DNA of 64,000 bases from Streptomyces caelestis (GCF_014205255.1 NZ_JACHNE010000001.1:1-64000), one strand, 5' to 3'. Shown: positions 26,975 through 37,226, counted from the stretch's first letter. Numbers and translations are program-made. The notes: generated by a model not told the origin, from the letters alone.

Positions 26975-27256
26975 ATGCCCATCCTTGCGTATCATCACAG
27001 CCCTGACTGGACCCAGGAGCTCTACCAGGCGACCATCGACCAGGTCATTCCTGACACTAACAACCTGCCGAGTGGGATGATCGCCCACTACGCAGCACCG
27101 CTGGAGGGAGGCGGTTGGCAGGTTGTCGATGTCTGGGAGTCTGCGGAACATCACGACCGCTTTCTTCGCGAACGGGTGATCCCGGCCGCCCAGGAACTCA
27201 ACGCGCCCCCCTTCAAGACTGAAATGACCGAGCTCTACAACTCGCTGGTCGCTTAG
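26975..27256 (+). CDS. Antibiotic-biosynthesis-monooxygenase-like small protein
   Basis: A 93-residue protein of dimeric alpha-beta barrel type ([40 protein letters not shown]). ABM-domain proteins act as small oxygenases or as cyclase/heme-handling partners; no specific substrate is implied. AAGGAGG lies nine bases before the start. The stop codon TAG occupies an IS target: its last base is the first base of the 886-bp IS copy B. The pre-insertion sequence also restores TAG, so the C-terminus may be nearly natural. Confidence 0.75.
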   Translation: MPILAYHHSPDWTQELYQATIDQVIPDTNNLPSGMIAHYAAPLEGGGWQVVDVWESAEHHDRFLRERVIPAAQELNAPPFKTEMTELYNSLVA

Positions 27257-28141
27257 AGGTCCTAACAAAGGCGTTGGACGTGTCGGTGGGTGATGAGGCA
27301 GGTGGCGAGGCCAAGGAAGGCTTCGTGGATGTCGTCGCGTCTTTCCCAGCGGATGCGCAGGCGGCGGAAGCCGTGGAGCCAGGAGATGGTGCGTTCGACG
27401 ACCCAGCGGAAGATGCCCAGGCCGGAGCCGTGCGGCTGTCCGCGTTCGGCGACCACGGGCCGGATACCGCGTTTCCGCAGCAGCCGCCGGTACTTGTCGT
27501 GGTCATAGCCGCGGTCGGCGAAGAGCATGTCCGGCCGTCTGCGTGGCCGTCCGACGACGCCGGCCACGGGTGGGACCTTGTCCAGCAGGGGCAGGAGTTG
27601 GGTGACGTCGTTACGGTTCCCGCCGGTCAGCGACACAGCGAGCGGGACGCCCTGGCCATCGACAAGGACGTGGTGTTTGCTGCCCGGCCGTGCGCGGTCG
27701 ACCGGGCTGGGACCGCTTTTGGGCCTCTGCGGGCCGCCCGCACGTGGGAGGAGTCGATCACCGCCCGCGACCAGTCCAGCTGCTTCGCCGACCGCAGCCT
27801 CTACAGCAGCACCAAGTGCAGCTGGTCCCACACGCCGGCCTCGTTCCAGGCGGCCAGGCGTCGCCAGCACGTCATACCCGAACCAAAGCCCAGCTCCTGC
27901 GGCAGGTACTCCCACTGGATGCCGGTGTGCAGCACGAACAGGATCCCGCACAGGGCCTGCCGGTCAGGCACTCGCGGCCGGCCCGCCACCAGCTTCGGCC
28001 CCGGCTCGGGCAGTAACGGCTCGATGAGCGACCACAGTTCGTCCGACACGATCCACGGCCGCGACTGACGTTTCCCCACGACCCGACCAACGAGCAGACA
28101 AGCCCGATGGTCACTTGATCAACAACTTCTGTTAGGACCTC
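27256..28141 (-). mobile_element. 886-bp IS5-family element, copy B
   Basis: Same ends and length as copies A and C, inserted in reverse orientation relative to A. The TTA duplication is at 27253-27255 and 28142-28144. It appears nearly identical to copy C but carries a nonsense mutation in the transposase. It abuts the IS701-family element, whose own left TTAG duplication overlaps this copy's right TTA. Confidence 0.95.
27262..28079 (-). pseudogene. IS5-family transposase, amber mutation (copy B)
   Basis: Same two-frame transposase as copy A, with the slippery heptamer at 27723-27717 read on the minus strand. In the upstream frame the Lys codon after LHLVLL is TAG (27803-27801) in place of AAG, ending the protein at 92 residues before the frameshift site. 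The catalytic domain is otherwise intact, so it could still be mobilised in trans by copy A or C. Confidence 0.9.
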
Positions 28142-28145
28142 TTAG

Positions 28146-29562
28146 TAGTGCTTCGTTAGGTTCTGGGCTGTCTGCGGCGGCTGCGCGGGGTGGGTAGGGG
28201 GCGTCCGCAGGTGGTGCATTCACCGGCCCAGCACCTCAGCAGGTCCTGGAGGAGGTCGAGGACCTGGTAGAGGGTCAGGCCGGTGTGCGGACTTTTGGGT
28301 CGAGCCGCCGGAGGGTGAGGAATGCCTGGGCGGCGGTGACGAGGGTGACGTGGTGGTGCCAGCCGCGCCAGGTGCGGCCCTCGAAGTGGTCCAGTCCCAG
28401 GCCGTGCTTGAGTTCGCGGTAGTCGTGCTCGATCCGCCAGCGCATCTTCGCCCACCGCACCATGTCGGCGACCGGGGTGGTGGCGGGCAGGTTCGATATC
28501 CAGTAGCCGGTCGGAGTGCCCTGGCCGTCCGGCCATTCGACCAGGAGCGTCTGGGTGGGCAGGACGCCGTCCCACCGGTTGCGGCCGCCGCCCGCCTCCT
28601 GAGCTGCGGCCAGGGCCTGCTTGCCCGCAGGCCGCACGGACAGGACCGCGAACCGTGAGGTCATCGCGCCCTTTCTGCCCTGGCGCCATGTCACCTCGGT
28701 GAACCGGCCGGCACCGGCCTCGGCTGCGAGGACCGAGACGGCCCGCGGTGCAGTGCGATACCGGGGCAGCGTCGGCGGCCCGAGCCCGCCGTAAGCGGGC
28801 TGGTGCGGCTCGGCATTCTCCGGGTGGGCGACTTCCTTCCCGGTCAGCGCCAGCACATAGGACAGCCCGCGCTGTTGAAGACCGAGCCGGAACGGGGTGC
28901 TGACGCCGTAGCCGGCATCGGCGACCACGACCGGCGCCTTCAGCTGCCACTCGCCGAGCGTGTCGAGCAGGCCGAGCGCCAGGCGCCACTTCTCCTGGTG
29001 CACCACCTCGTCGGGCACTCCTGCCCTGCGGCACCGCTCCGGCGTATCCGTCCACTCGCGCGGCAGATACAACTGCCAGTCCAGCGGGCAGGACGCGGTG
29101 TCGGTGGCGGCATGGACACTGACCGCGACCTGGCAGTTCGCTCGTTTCCCGACCGCCCCGCAGTACTGCCGGGCCACCCCCACCGACGCGGTGCCGCACT
29201 TGGGAAACGACACGTCGTCCACCACCCACACCTCGGGCGTGATCACCTCGGACAGCCGCTCGGCGATCCGCCGCCGCACCGGCAGCGGATCCCACGGCGA
29301 CTGGTTCACGAACTGCTGCAGGGCCTGCATGTTCCCGTCCGGCAGCCGCTCGGCCATCGGCTGGATCGATTTCCGCCGGCCGTCCAGCATCAGACCACGC
29401 AGATAACACGCACCCCATCGCCGCTGATCCCGCCGCGGCAGCGAGGCGAACGCATCGGCAACGAACTCCGCTAACTCACCCCGGAGCCGTTCCACCTCCC
29501 CCAACCTCATACCAGAACGATGCCCACCACCAGGGAAGATCACACAACGTAACGAAGCACTA
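28146..29562 (-). mobile_element. IS701-family element with TTAG target duplication
   Basis: Inverted ends TAGTGCTTCGTTA at 28146-28158 and 29550-29562. The four-base duplication TTAG is at 28142-28145 and 29563-29566, in line with the YTAR duplications known for IS701. One transposase gene fills it. Total 1417 bp. Confidence 0.9.
28156..29510 (-). CDS. IS701-family transposase with possible frameshifted tail
   Basis: Start 29510 (MRLGEVERLRGELAEF). The DDE residues lie in WVVDDVSFPKCG, VVVADAGYG and RIEHDYRELKHGLG. The main frame ends at 28275 (411 residues) just after LRRLDPKVRTPA. The family's usual tail (SPHTGLTLYQVLDLLQDLL, CTTCGRPLPTPRS) continues in the -1 frame to 28156. A perfect slippery heptamer C CCA AAA lies at 28299-28293 on the minus strand, exactly at the switch. 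Either a recoding signal or a coincidental one-base loss; the element looks otherwise intact. Confidence 0.85.
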
Positions 29563-29601
29563 TTAGGCAGTTTCGTTTGGATCAGCCGGTCGTTGGTCCG
29601 G

Positions 29602-30448
29602 GTGTGCCGTTGACCGACGCGCATGGGCGCGGATCGAGCCGTTACTCCCGGACCGGACTCCGAAGCGGGGTGGCCGGTGGCGGGATCATCGTGAGGTGAT
29701 CGACGCAATCGCCTTCAAGTTCCAGACCGGAACGCAGTGGGTCCACCTGCCGGAGAAATACGGGAACTGGCGAGGCGTCTACAACCGGCTGCGCATGTGG
29801 GCGGTCGACGGCACGTGGGAGCGGGTGTTCACCGCGCTGATGGCCCAGGCCGGCGCCGACAAGGAGCTTGACTGGGTCGTCTCGGTTGACTCCACAATCG
29901 TGCGCGCTCATCAGCACGCCGCTGGGGCCCGCAAAAGGGGGCCTCAGCGGCCGAGCCGCACGACCACGCCATCGGCCGGTGGCGCGGGGGGACTTACAAC
30001 GAAGATCCATCTTGCTGCCGACGGCCGCTGTCGTCCCCTCGCGTTCGTCCTGACCGGTGGCCAAGCGGGCGACGCACCCACCTTCATGGACGTCATGGCC
30101 GGCCTCCTTGTACCGCGTCGCCGCGGACGGCCCCGAACCAGGCCGGACGTAGTCATGGCCGATAAGGCGTATTCCTCCCGCGCGATCCGGGATCACCTGA
30201 GCAATCGCGGCATCCGTGCGGTGATCCCCGTGCCAGCAGATCAACGTGGCCATCGGCTGCGGCGGGGCAGCCGGGGCGGGAGACCGCCGGCGTTCGACCG
30301 CGAGACCTACAAGCAGCGCAACACCGTCTAACGGTGCATCAACCGCCTGAAGCAGTGGCGCGGCATCGCCACGCCCTACGAGAAGACCGCGACCATCCAC
30401 CTGGCCGGACTCCATATTGCCGGGATCTTCCTCCGGTCTGCCTGCTGA
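29602..30448 (+). pseudogene. IS5-subgroup transposase, frameshift and nonsense
   Basis: The N-terminus (LTDAHWARIEPLLPDRTPKR once one base is restored near 29622), first Asp (VVSVDSTIVRAHQHAAGARK), second Asp (VVMADKAYSSRAIRDHL) and the tail (INRLKQWRGIATPYEKTATI, HLAGLHIAGIFLRSAC) are all present. A TAA at 30329-30331 replaces a conserved Glu. A left end starting GGCAGTTTCGTTTGGATCA (29566-29584) is visible; a similar end is found inverted at 52605-52622. Inactive. Confidence 0.75.
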
Positions 30449-30524
30449 CTCAGGGAAGCTGTGTGGTGTCAGCTGATGTGGATCGGTGCACCCATTGTCA
30501 GATGCTGCTGGCAGCATCACCGCT

Positions 30525-31550
30525 ATGACCGCCATCCGTACCACCCCGCCGCGGCCGGTCGACGTGACCGTGCTCTTCCCTCAACTGGCCCCGCTGGCGC
30601 GCACGGCGACCCGGCTGCACCCGAGGCCGGGGTCGCCGACCGTGCACGACAGCTCCGTCGGCGGGCCGCTGCTGTGGCCCGCCGACGAGCCGTGGCCGCA
30701 CTGTGATGGACCACACGAGAGGGGTGCGACGCGCAGGGTTCTGTCCCCGGACGACATCCGGCTCCTCCGCCATACCCACGCGGCGATAGCAAGTCGGCGG
30801 CACCTCGGCAGCCCGGCCTCCCGGCCCACGCCCGAGGAACTGGCCACCGAGAAGCGGATCCTCAAGGGCCGCCCTTGGCCCGAGGGCCCGGTTCCCCTGC
30901 TCCCTGTCGCCCAGATGTACGCCTGTGACGTCCCCCTCCCGTTCAGCCAGCCCGGCATCGACCTCCTCCAGGTCCTTTGGTGCCCCTTCGACCACCCGAC
31001 CCACCCCCGTACCGCGGTCTTCTGGCGCTCCGCCAGCACCGTCACCGACGTTCTGGACACGCCGCCCGAACCGCCCGCGATCAAGTCCCAGGGCTATCTT
31101 CCGGAGCCGTCCCTGCTGGCACCGGAACAGATCACGGAGTGCCCCGCCTTCATGGAGCTGGACAAGGAGCTGCGGCAGGAGCTGGGAGACCCGAGCCGGT
31201 GGGACGGCTCCCGCCCCGCCGGCCCGCAGGAGTTCTACGAGAAGGAGCTGTCCACTTCGCCCGGTTGGAAGACCGGTGGCTGGTCGCGCTGGAGCCTCTC
31301 CGACCCCATGTCCCGCCGCTGCCCGGAGTGCGGCACCGAGGCGCTCCCGTTCCTCACCATCGCCACCCTCGAATGGGACGCCGGCAGCGACAGCTGGGCC
31401 CCCGAGGAGGAGCGGACGAACCCGACTCCACTCCTCCTCGGCATCCCGCCCGCGAACTTCACCCTGATCGGGATTGCCCGCGGCTCCAGCCTCCAGCTCC
31501 ACGCCTGCCCGGCCGACCCGTCCCACCCCCACATCGAACTGGTCCAATGA
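30525..31550 (+). CDS. DUF1963-like protein
   Basis: A 341-residue protein with the YwqG/DUF1963-type opening (SSVGGPLLWPADEPWPHCDG) and the later segments MYACDVPLPFSQPGIDLLQ and WCPFDHP. A C-terminal four-residue cysteine site is lacking except for RRCPECGTEALPF, a zinc-knuckle-like CPEC. These proteins are of unknown function. Start 30525 is MTAIRTTPP; an upstream ATG at 30486 is in frame but unsupported by a ribosome binding site. It stands alone. Confidence 0.7.
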   Translation: MTAIRTTPPRPVDVTVLFPQLAPLARTATRLHPRPGSPTVHDSSVGGPLLWPADEPWPHCDGPHERGATRRVLSPDDIRLLRHTHAAIASRRHLGSPASRPTPEELATEKRILKGRPWPEGPVPLLPVAQMYACDVPLPFSQPGIDLLQVLWCPFDHPTHPRTAVFWRSASTVTDVLDTPPEPPAIKSQGYLPEPSLLAPEQITECPAFMELDKELRQELGDPSRWDGSRPAGPQEFYEKELSTSPGWKTGGWSRWSLSDPMSRRCPECGTEALPFLTIATLEWDAGSDSWAPEEERTNPTPLLLGIPPANFTLIGIARGSSLQLHACPADPSHPHIELVQ

Positions 31551-31829
31551 GCCCTTGCGGAAGTCCTCCGCGCCGACGCGTACGCCACAATCGGCACCGT
31601 GGCTTCGTTCACTTCAAGTGACAGCGTTTGTCTGTCAGTTTGGACGGCAGTTGCGGATCTTGAGACTCGAGGATGTTCACGAGAAATAGCAGCGCGGTCA
31701 CCGACGAAGATCTGTCGTCTCACCTGAAGTGAGTGTTTGACCTCCATGGCTAACGGCTTGGTGGTTGGGATGCAGGGAGGTAACGGCGAACGTGCTGTGC
31801 CGGCGCCCGGCGTCTGGTAGGCACAGATC
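31551..31829. other. Intergenic, no gene seen
   Basis: No convincing frame. It contains small inverted pieces (TTCACTTCAAGTGAC and TCACCTGAAGTGAG) which may be promoter or element-end sequence for the following hypothetical gene. Confidence 0.3.
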
Positions 31830-32561
31830 ATGCGATCAAACGTGCACGCTTTCCATGACCGAGAAGTGTTGAAGGCTGACTCTCAGTACCCCGGGCCGCC
31901 TGAGGAGGATGCGGCCCAGCTGGTCCTCAGGCTGCGGGACGAGTACGAGCTCGGCAGCGACTCCTGGCAGAACCTCTCCGACGGTGTCCTGGCCGAACTG
32001 CGCGACGCAGGCGCCGCCGGGACCGCGGCGGCAGTGTGGATCGTACGACGATCGCTCGCGGCCTTCCGCTGGGAGCTGGCCTTCTGGATCAAGGAGACCG
32101 GCGGCACCACCACAGACCCGGCGGCGCCGACCGCGGAGGAGCGCGCGACCGTCCAGGGCTCCTGGCATGTCAATCCGTTCAGCGCAGCCCGGGGCATCCA
32201 TCCATACATTCATCTCATCGCCGCGCTGAATCTGCTGGCCAACCGGCCCCAGCCGGCGGTCGCGGGGACCGTGGCGGAGCTGCTGGAGCTCTGGCTAACG
32301 GCAGCCGAACACGACCCCCGCGGCGTGCACCCCAGGACCGTCCTCCTGCTGGAGTCGCTCGTCGCATGCTACAAGGCCGCCCGCGAGGCCAAGAGCGCCG
32401 GAGACACAACGCGGGAGACTCCCGCATACCTGGCCGACCTGGCCAGGCGGCGCGTGTCCCGCCCCCTCGAATCACGCCGGAACCCGGGCATGCCGCGGAG
32501 ATTCGCCTTCCTGACTGGGAGCTGCGACCTGAGTGCGCTTGCGAGAAAGGCCCTGCGGTAG
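31830..32561 (+). CDS. Hypothetical protein, altered C-terminus
   Basis: A 243-residue protein without recognised domain: alpha-helical, with WQNLSDGVLAELRDAGAAGT, WIVRRSLAAFRWELAFWIKE and PYIHLIAALNLLANRPQPAV. The last 28 residues (from about RRNPGMPRR) differ in character, and a repeat shared with 40705-40830 begins immediately after the stop, so the natural end may have been replaced. ATG 31830 follows a plausible promoter region. No function assigned. Confidence 0.5.
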   Translation: MRSNVHAFHDREVLKADSQYPGPPEEDAAQLVLRLRDEYELGSDSWQNLSDGVLAELRDAGAAGTAAAVWIVRRSLAAFRWELAFWIKETGGTTTDPAAPTAEERATVQGSWHVNPFSAARGIHPYIHLIAALNLLANRPQPAVAGTVAELLELWLTAAEHDPRGVHPRTVLLLESLVACYKAAREAKSAGDTTRETPAYLADLARRRVSRPLESRRNPGMPRRFAFLTGSCDLSALARKALR

Positions 32562-32564
32562 CGG

Positions 32565-32691
32565 GACCAGGGGCCTTCACCAGGAGCATTCCGATGCTGT
32601 TTTGGCAAGTAACCCGGTGCTGTCAAAACTCCTGAACATCGCTCGACCGTGCATCGGGGTGCCTCCCAAACTCGTGAACAACCGACGTCAC
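32565..32691. repeat. 127-bp diverged non-coding repeat, copy 1
   Basis: Closely resembles 40705-40830 in the same orientation, with about one difference in eight bases. It contains near-copies of the core CAAACTCGTGAACA about 40 bases apart (CAAAACTCCTGAACATC and CCCAAACTCGTGAACAAC), and ends at GACGTCAC. A further partial copy (AATCGTGAACAAAG) follows at about 32695. No gene lies in 32562-32798. Confidence 0.7.
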
Positions 32692-32798
32692 GAATCGTGA
32701 ACAAAGCCAGTCTGGGATGGAGCCGGGCAGCCGGACGCGGTACGCCAAGTGGGGGAAGCGTCGGTGTCCGTCCGTGCGTCGGGCCTGTTGAACGCGGC

Positions 32799-33350
32799 AT
32801 GCCGACCTCACGCCCTCGCCGTCGCGCGCCGCGGCCGCCAGCTGTCACCCGCCCGCACGCTCCGCTGACCGGCGAGTTCGCCGCCGACCCGACCGTGTGC
32901 CATCACGCCTACCAGGTCGCGATCGACTTCGGCTTCGTTGCCGTCGACGCCATCGCAGACCTCCTTCCACAGGAGGAATCCCTCGCTCTGGCCCAGCGCA
33001 TGGGGTTCTGCGACTGCGGCCGCCTCACCCTGGACGACGATGACCTCACCCGCCGGGCCTTGAGCACCGTGGCGGCCGTCAACATGACCGCTTGCCAGGC
33101 CCTGGTGCTCGCCGCGATCGACTACGCCCACCGCACCTTCAGCTGCATAGGGATCAGCGCCTTGATCCACGAACTGACCGAAGGCCACCGAGCGACCTTT
33201 GAGCCGGCTGCCCTCACCGTCCTCCTGGACCGCGTCCACGCGGCCCACCGCGCAGAACACGGCCACGCCGGTCACAGGCGGGTCCCTGACGCGGTGATGT
33301 GGCCGCACACCACCGTCTCCTCGATGCCCGAACTCATCCCGCACTCTTGA
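32799..33350 (+). CDS. Hypothetical protein
   Basis: A 183-residue protein with an arginine-rich, probably disordered start (MPTSRPRRRAPRPPAVTRPH) and a helical body (AYQVAIDFGFVAVDAIADLL; ALSTVAAVNMTACQALVLAA). Strong third-position GC supports it as coding. No domain recognised and no secretion signal. It precedes the large hypothetical gene by 150 bases in the same orientation. Confidence 0.55.
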   Translation: MPTSRPRRRAPRPPAVTRPHAPLTGEFAADPTVCHHAYQVAIDFGFVAVDAIADLLPQEESLALAQRMGFCDCGRLTLDDDDLTRRALSTVAAVNMTACQALVLAAIDYAHRTFSCIGISALIHELTEGHRATFEPAALTVLLDRVHAAHRAEHGHAGHRRVPDAVMWPHTTVSSMPELIPHS

Positions 33351-33500
33351 CCCGCCGCGCCCTCGCATGGCCCAGGTCAGCGCATGAAGGCGAAGCGACT
33401 TCATGGATCGCGCCCGCTCGGGCCCAGGTGCACCGTACGGTCGTTCAACGGATGGCGACCAGGCAGTGACGCCGGGTCAGGTGTGGGAGGGGATCCGAGG

Positions 33501-35288
33501 ATGGTCAATGCCCGTACGTACCCGCTGTGGCGGGATCTCGCGATGCGCGAGGACCTCCCCAAGGAAGCACTCAAGACGGTGATCGGGGCCTTGTGCGCCC
33601 CGGCGACGACGCCGGACGGTTTCGACGCCCAGGCCGACCGGTGGCGGGAGGAAGTCCTCAAGGCCGCGCTGCCCGCGCTGCTGGCCCGGACCTCTGCCAA
33701 GCGCCTGCGGGGCCAGCTCCTGGTGCAGGCCGACGAGAAGACGCTGGCCGCCCTGGCGGCCGACGGCATCGTGACCGCCGCCGACGTGCCCGCCATCCTG
33801 CGGCACCGCCGGGTCTGGGCCGGGCTAGTCTCTGCGCTGGCACTGCACCCCGGCCAGGTCGAGGCGGCAATCACACTGTTGCCCCGCCTCCCCGGCCACG
33901 AGGTGGAACAGGTGGTCCGGGACTGGGATCCCGACCGCTACACCCGCACCAAGGGCGCCGCGCCGGCCCCGCCCGTGCCGCAGGAACTGTTCGACGCCGT
34001 CCTGGAAGCCTGCCTCACGCCGCTCGCCGCGTACCTGCTTCACCCGGAGCCCGAAGAGGGCTGGGAGACGGTGTCCTCGTTCTTGAAGGACTGGTCGCTG
34101 GAGCTGGGCGACAACAGTGCCTGGGCGATGCTGGCCCGATGCCCCCAGCGGTGGGCGCAGCTCACCGCGCACCCCGTGTTCGGGGCGGCTGTCCAGCACC
34201 TGCTGCTGGACCAGGCCGAGACGCAGGCCTTCGAGGATGCCCGGCTCCGCGCCGCCGACCCGGATGGCGAGGAACTCCCCGCCGACCCGGCTCCCGCTCT
34301 CAGCGAGGATCTGCTGCTCGCCTGCCTTCCGGCCTTGTGCCTGCCCGAGCTGGCCGATCTGCCCAACCCGCAGGTGACCGCCCGCCGGACCCTGCACCAC
34401 ATCGCCAACCGCGTCCGCAGCAACCCGCGTCTGGCCGACCTCGCCGCCGACCAGCTGCACGCGGCCGCCGATGCTCTCGTCACCCGCGGCCAGCTGCTCA
34501 TCTGGGCTGCTAAGCAGGAGGGCGACCACGAGTTCGACGGCCGCGTCCTACGACTCGCCGAGGACCTGGCCCTCCTCAGCGCCAACCCCGACCACCTCGC
34601 CGGGGCCTGCGCCCAGCTCGCCCGGCTCGATCAGCCGGCCGTCGTCTCCCCCACGCCGAGCCGGACCCTGATCCGCATCATCGACAACACAGATTCCGAC
34701 CACGACCGCCCGGCCCGGCTCCTGGAACGCCACTACGAGCACCGCCGGGTCCAGGCACTGTCCACTCTGGCCGCCAACCCGCACACCCCGCATGCTGCCG
34801 TCACGGACGTCCTGAACGGGCTGCACCCAGCCGAACTGGCCTGGATCGCCGAGAAGGCCGGCGGCCCCGACTGGTTCCTGGCCGCGGCGGCCGCCGTCCC
34901 GGTACCCGAAGACGAGGACGACGGTGTGGTGCGGCTGCTGGACGACGACGAACTCGGCAAGCACCCCGATCCCGCGGCCGTCCTGCAGTCCTGGCTCGAC
35001 TCCCCCGCCACCGGTGAGATCCTCTCCCGCTCCGAGGTCTACCGCGCCGTCGTGAAGTCCCGCTACCGCACCCTGGAGCACCTGCGCCAGATCCCCGCCG
35101 ACGAAATCCTCGCCCGCCACGAACCCGAAGTCGCCCTGAAGATCCTGCTGGACCACTGCGGGCGCAGCACCGACCGGTGGGAGGCACTCGCCGCCGCCAT
35201 GACCTTCGACTACGACGACGAGAAGATCACCTTCGGTCAGCTCCTCGACTCCCTGGACGGCGCACCCGCCCAGGCGCGCACGTCCTGA
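33501..35288 (+). CDS. Large helical-repeat hypothetical protein
   Basis: A 595-residue soluble protein. It has many alpha-helical, Leu/Ala-rich units (LLARTSAKRLRGQLLVQADE; LSTLAANPHTPHAAVTDVLN; AELAWIAEKAGGPDWFLAAA) reminiscent of variant leucine-rich or HEAT-like repeats, so a protein-protein scaffold is plausible. The start at 33501 has an AGGGGATCCGAGG leader. No catalytic motif. Homologs of this kind occur in Streptomyces but are unnamed to me. It is not in an obvious operon. Confidence 0.65.
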   Translation: MVNARTYPLWRDLAMREDLPKEALKTVIGALCAPATTPDGFDAQADRWREEVLKAALPALLARTSAKRLRGQLLVQADEKTLAALAADGIVTAADVPAILRHRRVWAGLVSALALHPGQVEAAITLLPRLPGHEVEQVVRDWDPDRYTRTKGAAPAPPVPQELFDAVLEACLTPLAAYLLHPEPEEGWETVSSFLKDWSLELGDNSAWAMLARCPQRWAQLTAHPVFGAAVQHLLLDQAETQAFEDARLRAADPDGEELPADPAPALSEDLLLACLPALCLPELADLPNPQVTARRTLHHIANRVRSNPRLADLAADQLHAAADALVTRGQLLIWAAKQEGDHEFDGRVLRLAEDLALLSANPDHLAGACAQLARLDQPAVVSPTPSRTLIRIIDNTDSDHDRPARLLERHYEHRRVQALSTLAANPHTPHAAVTDVLNGLHPAELAWIAEKAGGPDWFLAAAAAVPVPEDEDDGVVRLLDDDELGKHPDPAAVLQSWLDSPATGEILSRSEVYRAVVKSRYRTLEHLRQIPADEILARHEPEVALKILLDHCGRSTDRWEALAAAMTFDYDDEKITFGQLLDSLDGAPAQARTS

Positions 35289-35443
35289 CCGGGCCGCTTC
35301 CCAACCACACGCTCCGAAACAGGCCTGAGTTCATCTGCCTTCGCCCGTGTGCCGCATACGGTGGCCTCGCCGCCCGCACACCGCCCGGCACGGCGGGAAG
35401 GAGCAGCGAGCATCGAAAGACACGGGACGGGAGGAAGGCCGGG

Positions 35444-36102
35444 ATGACGCAGGCCGCAGTGAGCGAGCTGGACGAACGGGTGCCAGGACGCCGTTGGACG
35501 GTGCGTCTGGACGCCGCCGACCGGGGCAGCGCGGCGGTACGCATCTCGTGCAGCCGCCCCGCCTGCGCCGACCAGCGCCTGCCGTCCGCGGCCGCCGGCC
35601 GTGCGGCCGCCATCGCCCATCTCAAGGCCCACCTGCGCGCCGCCCCCGCCCCAAGGGCCGGGGCGTACTGCGCGTGCAGGGCTGAGGGCTGCCACACCCA
35701 CCTGCCCGACACCGGCCGCCACGCGCGGGCAGAACCCTGGAGGTGCGGCGGTCCGGTCGTCCTGGCCGTGATCACCGACCGGGAAGGCCGCTGGTGGCAG
35801 GCCATGGAGTGCTGCTCCCGGTGCGCGGCCGCCACCCCTGGAGCGAAGACCGCAGCCACATCCCAGGCCTCCAAGGCTGAGGACCGCCCGGCCCCTGTCG
35901 CCACGGGCACGGACGTGCCGCAGTTCTCCGACCGCCAGGTCGCCGCCGGCCCGGTCCCGGCTCCCCGCTCGGCACCTGCGCGGCGCCGCCACCACAGGCG
36001 AAGATCGCCCAGCGGGTCATCCCCCACGATCTGCGGCCCGTCGCCCTGCGGGACGAACTCATCGAACTCGGTGACCTTTTCCGCGCCTACCAGCAGCGCG
36101 AC
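35444..36102 (+). pseudogene. Hypothetical Cys-containing protein, frameshifted and cut by IS6
   Basis: Start 35444 (MTQAAVSELDERVPGRRWTV) follows a good ribosome binding site (GGGAGGAAGG). The first 170 residues contain eight or more cysteines (ISCSRPACAD; YCACRAEGCH; MECCSRCAA). Near 35990 the frame changes to one giving IAQRVIPHDLRPVALRDELI, then LGDLFRAYQQRDGR, which runs into the left end of the IS6-type element at 36103. The C-terminus is therefore lost. Confidence 0.6.
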
Positions 36103-36969
36103 GGGCGTTGTCACGTTGTTGGGTGTGAGGGTGTCTGACGGTGTGCCGGGGTGTGGTGGAGTCGGGTTCTGGCTGTGTGTTTACGGCGCGGTGGGCAGGT
36201 TGGCGACGCCGGTGATCTGCTCCCAGATCGCGAAGCGGACGGTCATCTCGGCTCGGTAGTCGGATGCGGGGATCAGATGACGGCGGGGCCGGAAGTGGGG
36301 CGAGATGCCGCTGAACGCGGGCAGAAACCGCTGTGCTCCGCCCATGGAGCGGAAGCCTTTCATCGCCCGTTCGCGCTGCCTGGTCGGCTGGTGGCTGTTC
36401 TCCGCCCGGTTGTTCAGGTACTTCGACCGCCGGTGCTCGACGGAGGACATGACCTCGCGGTGGGCCGCGCTGTAGGAACGCAACTTGTCGGTGACGATCA
36501 CCTGCGGCACCGCACTGGTCTTCTGCATCAGCCTGCGCAGGAAACGCCTGGCCGCTGCCATGTCCCGGCGGTTCTGCACCAGGATGTCCAGCACGTTGCC
36601 GTCCTGGTCGACGGCCCGCCACAGGTACCGCTGCTCGCCGTTGAGCTTGATGAGGACTTCGTCCAGATGCCACTTGTCCCCAGGCCGAGGCTGCCGGCGG
36701 CGCAGCGCGCCTGCGTACTGCTGCCCGAACTTGGCGCACCAGCGGCGCACCGTCTCTGGTAGGAGACGGTCACTCCGCGCTCGAGCATGAGCTCCTCGAC
36801 CTCGCGGAACGACAGTGGGAAGCGGTGGTACAGCCACACGCAGTGGGAGATGACCTCGACCGGGTACCGGTGCCCCTTGTACGACGGCGACACGGCCCCC
36901 ACGGACAGCTCCCTCCAGCACGATCAATCAGAAGATCATCCCACCCGGTCAACCAACGTGACAGCGCCC
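36103..36969 (-). mobile_element. IS6-family-like element
   Basis: The ends are GGGCGTTGTCACGTTG at 36103-36118 and an inverted copy CAACGTGACAGCGCCC at 36954-36969 with one mismatch. A DDE transposase of IS6 type lies between. An 8-base target duplication, as expected for IS6, was not seen, so a deletion or recombination may have followed insertion. Confidence 0.7.
36181..36902 (-). pseudogene. IS6-family transposase, frameshifted
   Basis: The start (MGAVSPSYKGHRYPVEVISH, CVWLYHRFPLSFREVEELML) is separated by a two-base insertion near 36765 from ETVRRWCAKFGQQYAGALRR, DKWHLDEVLIKLNGEQRYLW (first Asp), VIVTDKLRSYSAAHREV (second Asp) and HQPTRQRERAMKGFRS (Glu). All DDE residues are otherwise present. 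Either dead or a sequencing error. Confidence 0.8.
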
Positions 36970-37066
36970 CGTCGATCAGGACCGCCTCCCCGCCCTGCTT
37001 GGTGACCTTCTTCAGAGCGCGGTCCAGACGCGGCGCTTGGGCGGCGAGCAGGGTGATTACTGATCG
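36970..37066 (-). pseudogene. Scrap of another transposase, flanking IS6
   Basis: The frame VITLLAAQAPRLDRALKKVT, then KQGGEAVLIDGALS matches the middle of the IS5-type DDE_4 transposases and ends at the IS6 right end. The remainder is absent. The gap to 37301 otherwise carries the promoter region of the LPMO gene. Confidence 0.45.
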
Positions 37067-37226
37067 TTGGCGGCAAAGCGCTTCTGCCCGGCCCCTCCCT
37101 GGCATCGCCCCACACACCAGTCCAGGCTGCACCCTCGCTTTCCGGTCCCGGGAACGGTTCTGACTTCCGGCTCACGGCAGATTCCCTGCTCGCCGCCCAC
37201 CCCTGTAATCAACTCCGTTTGTTTCA

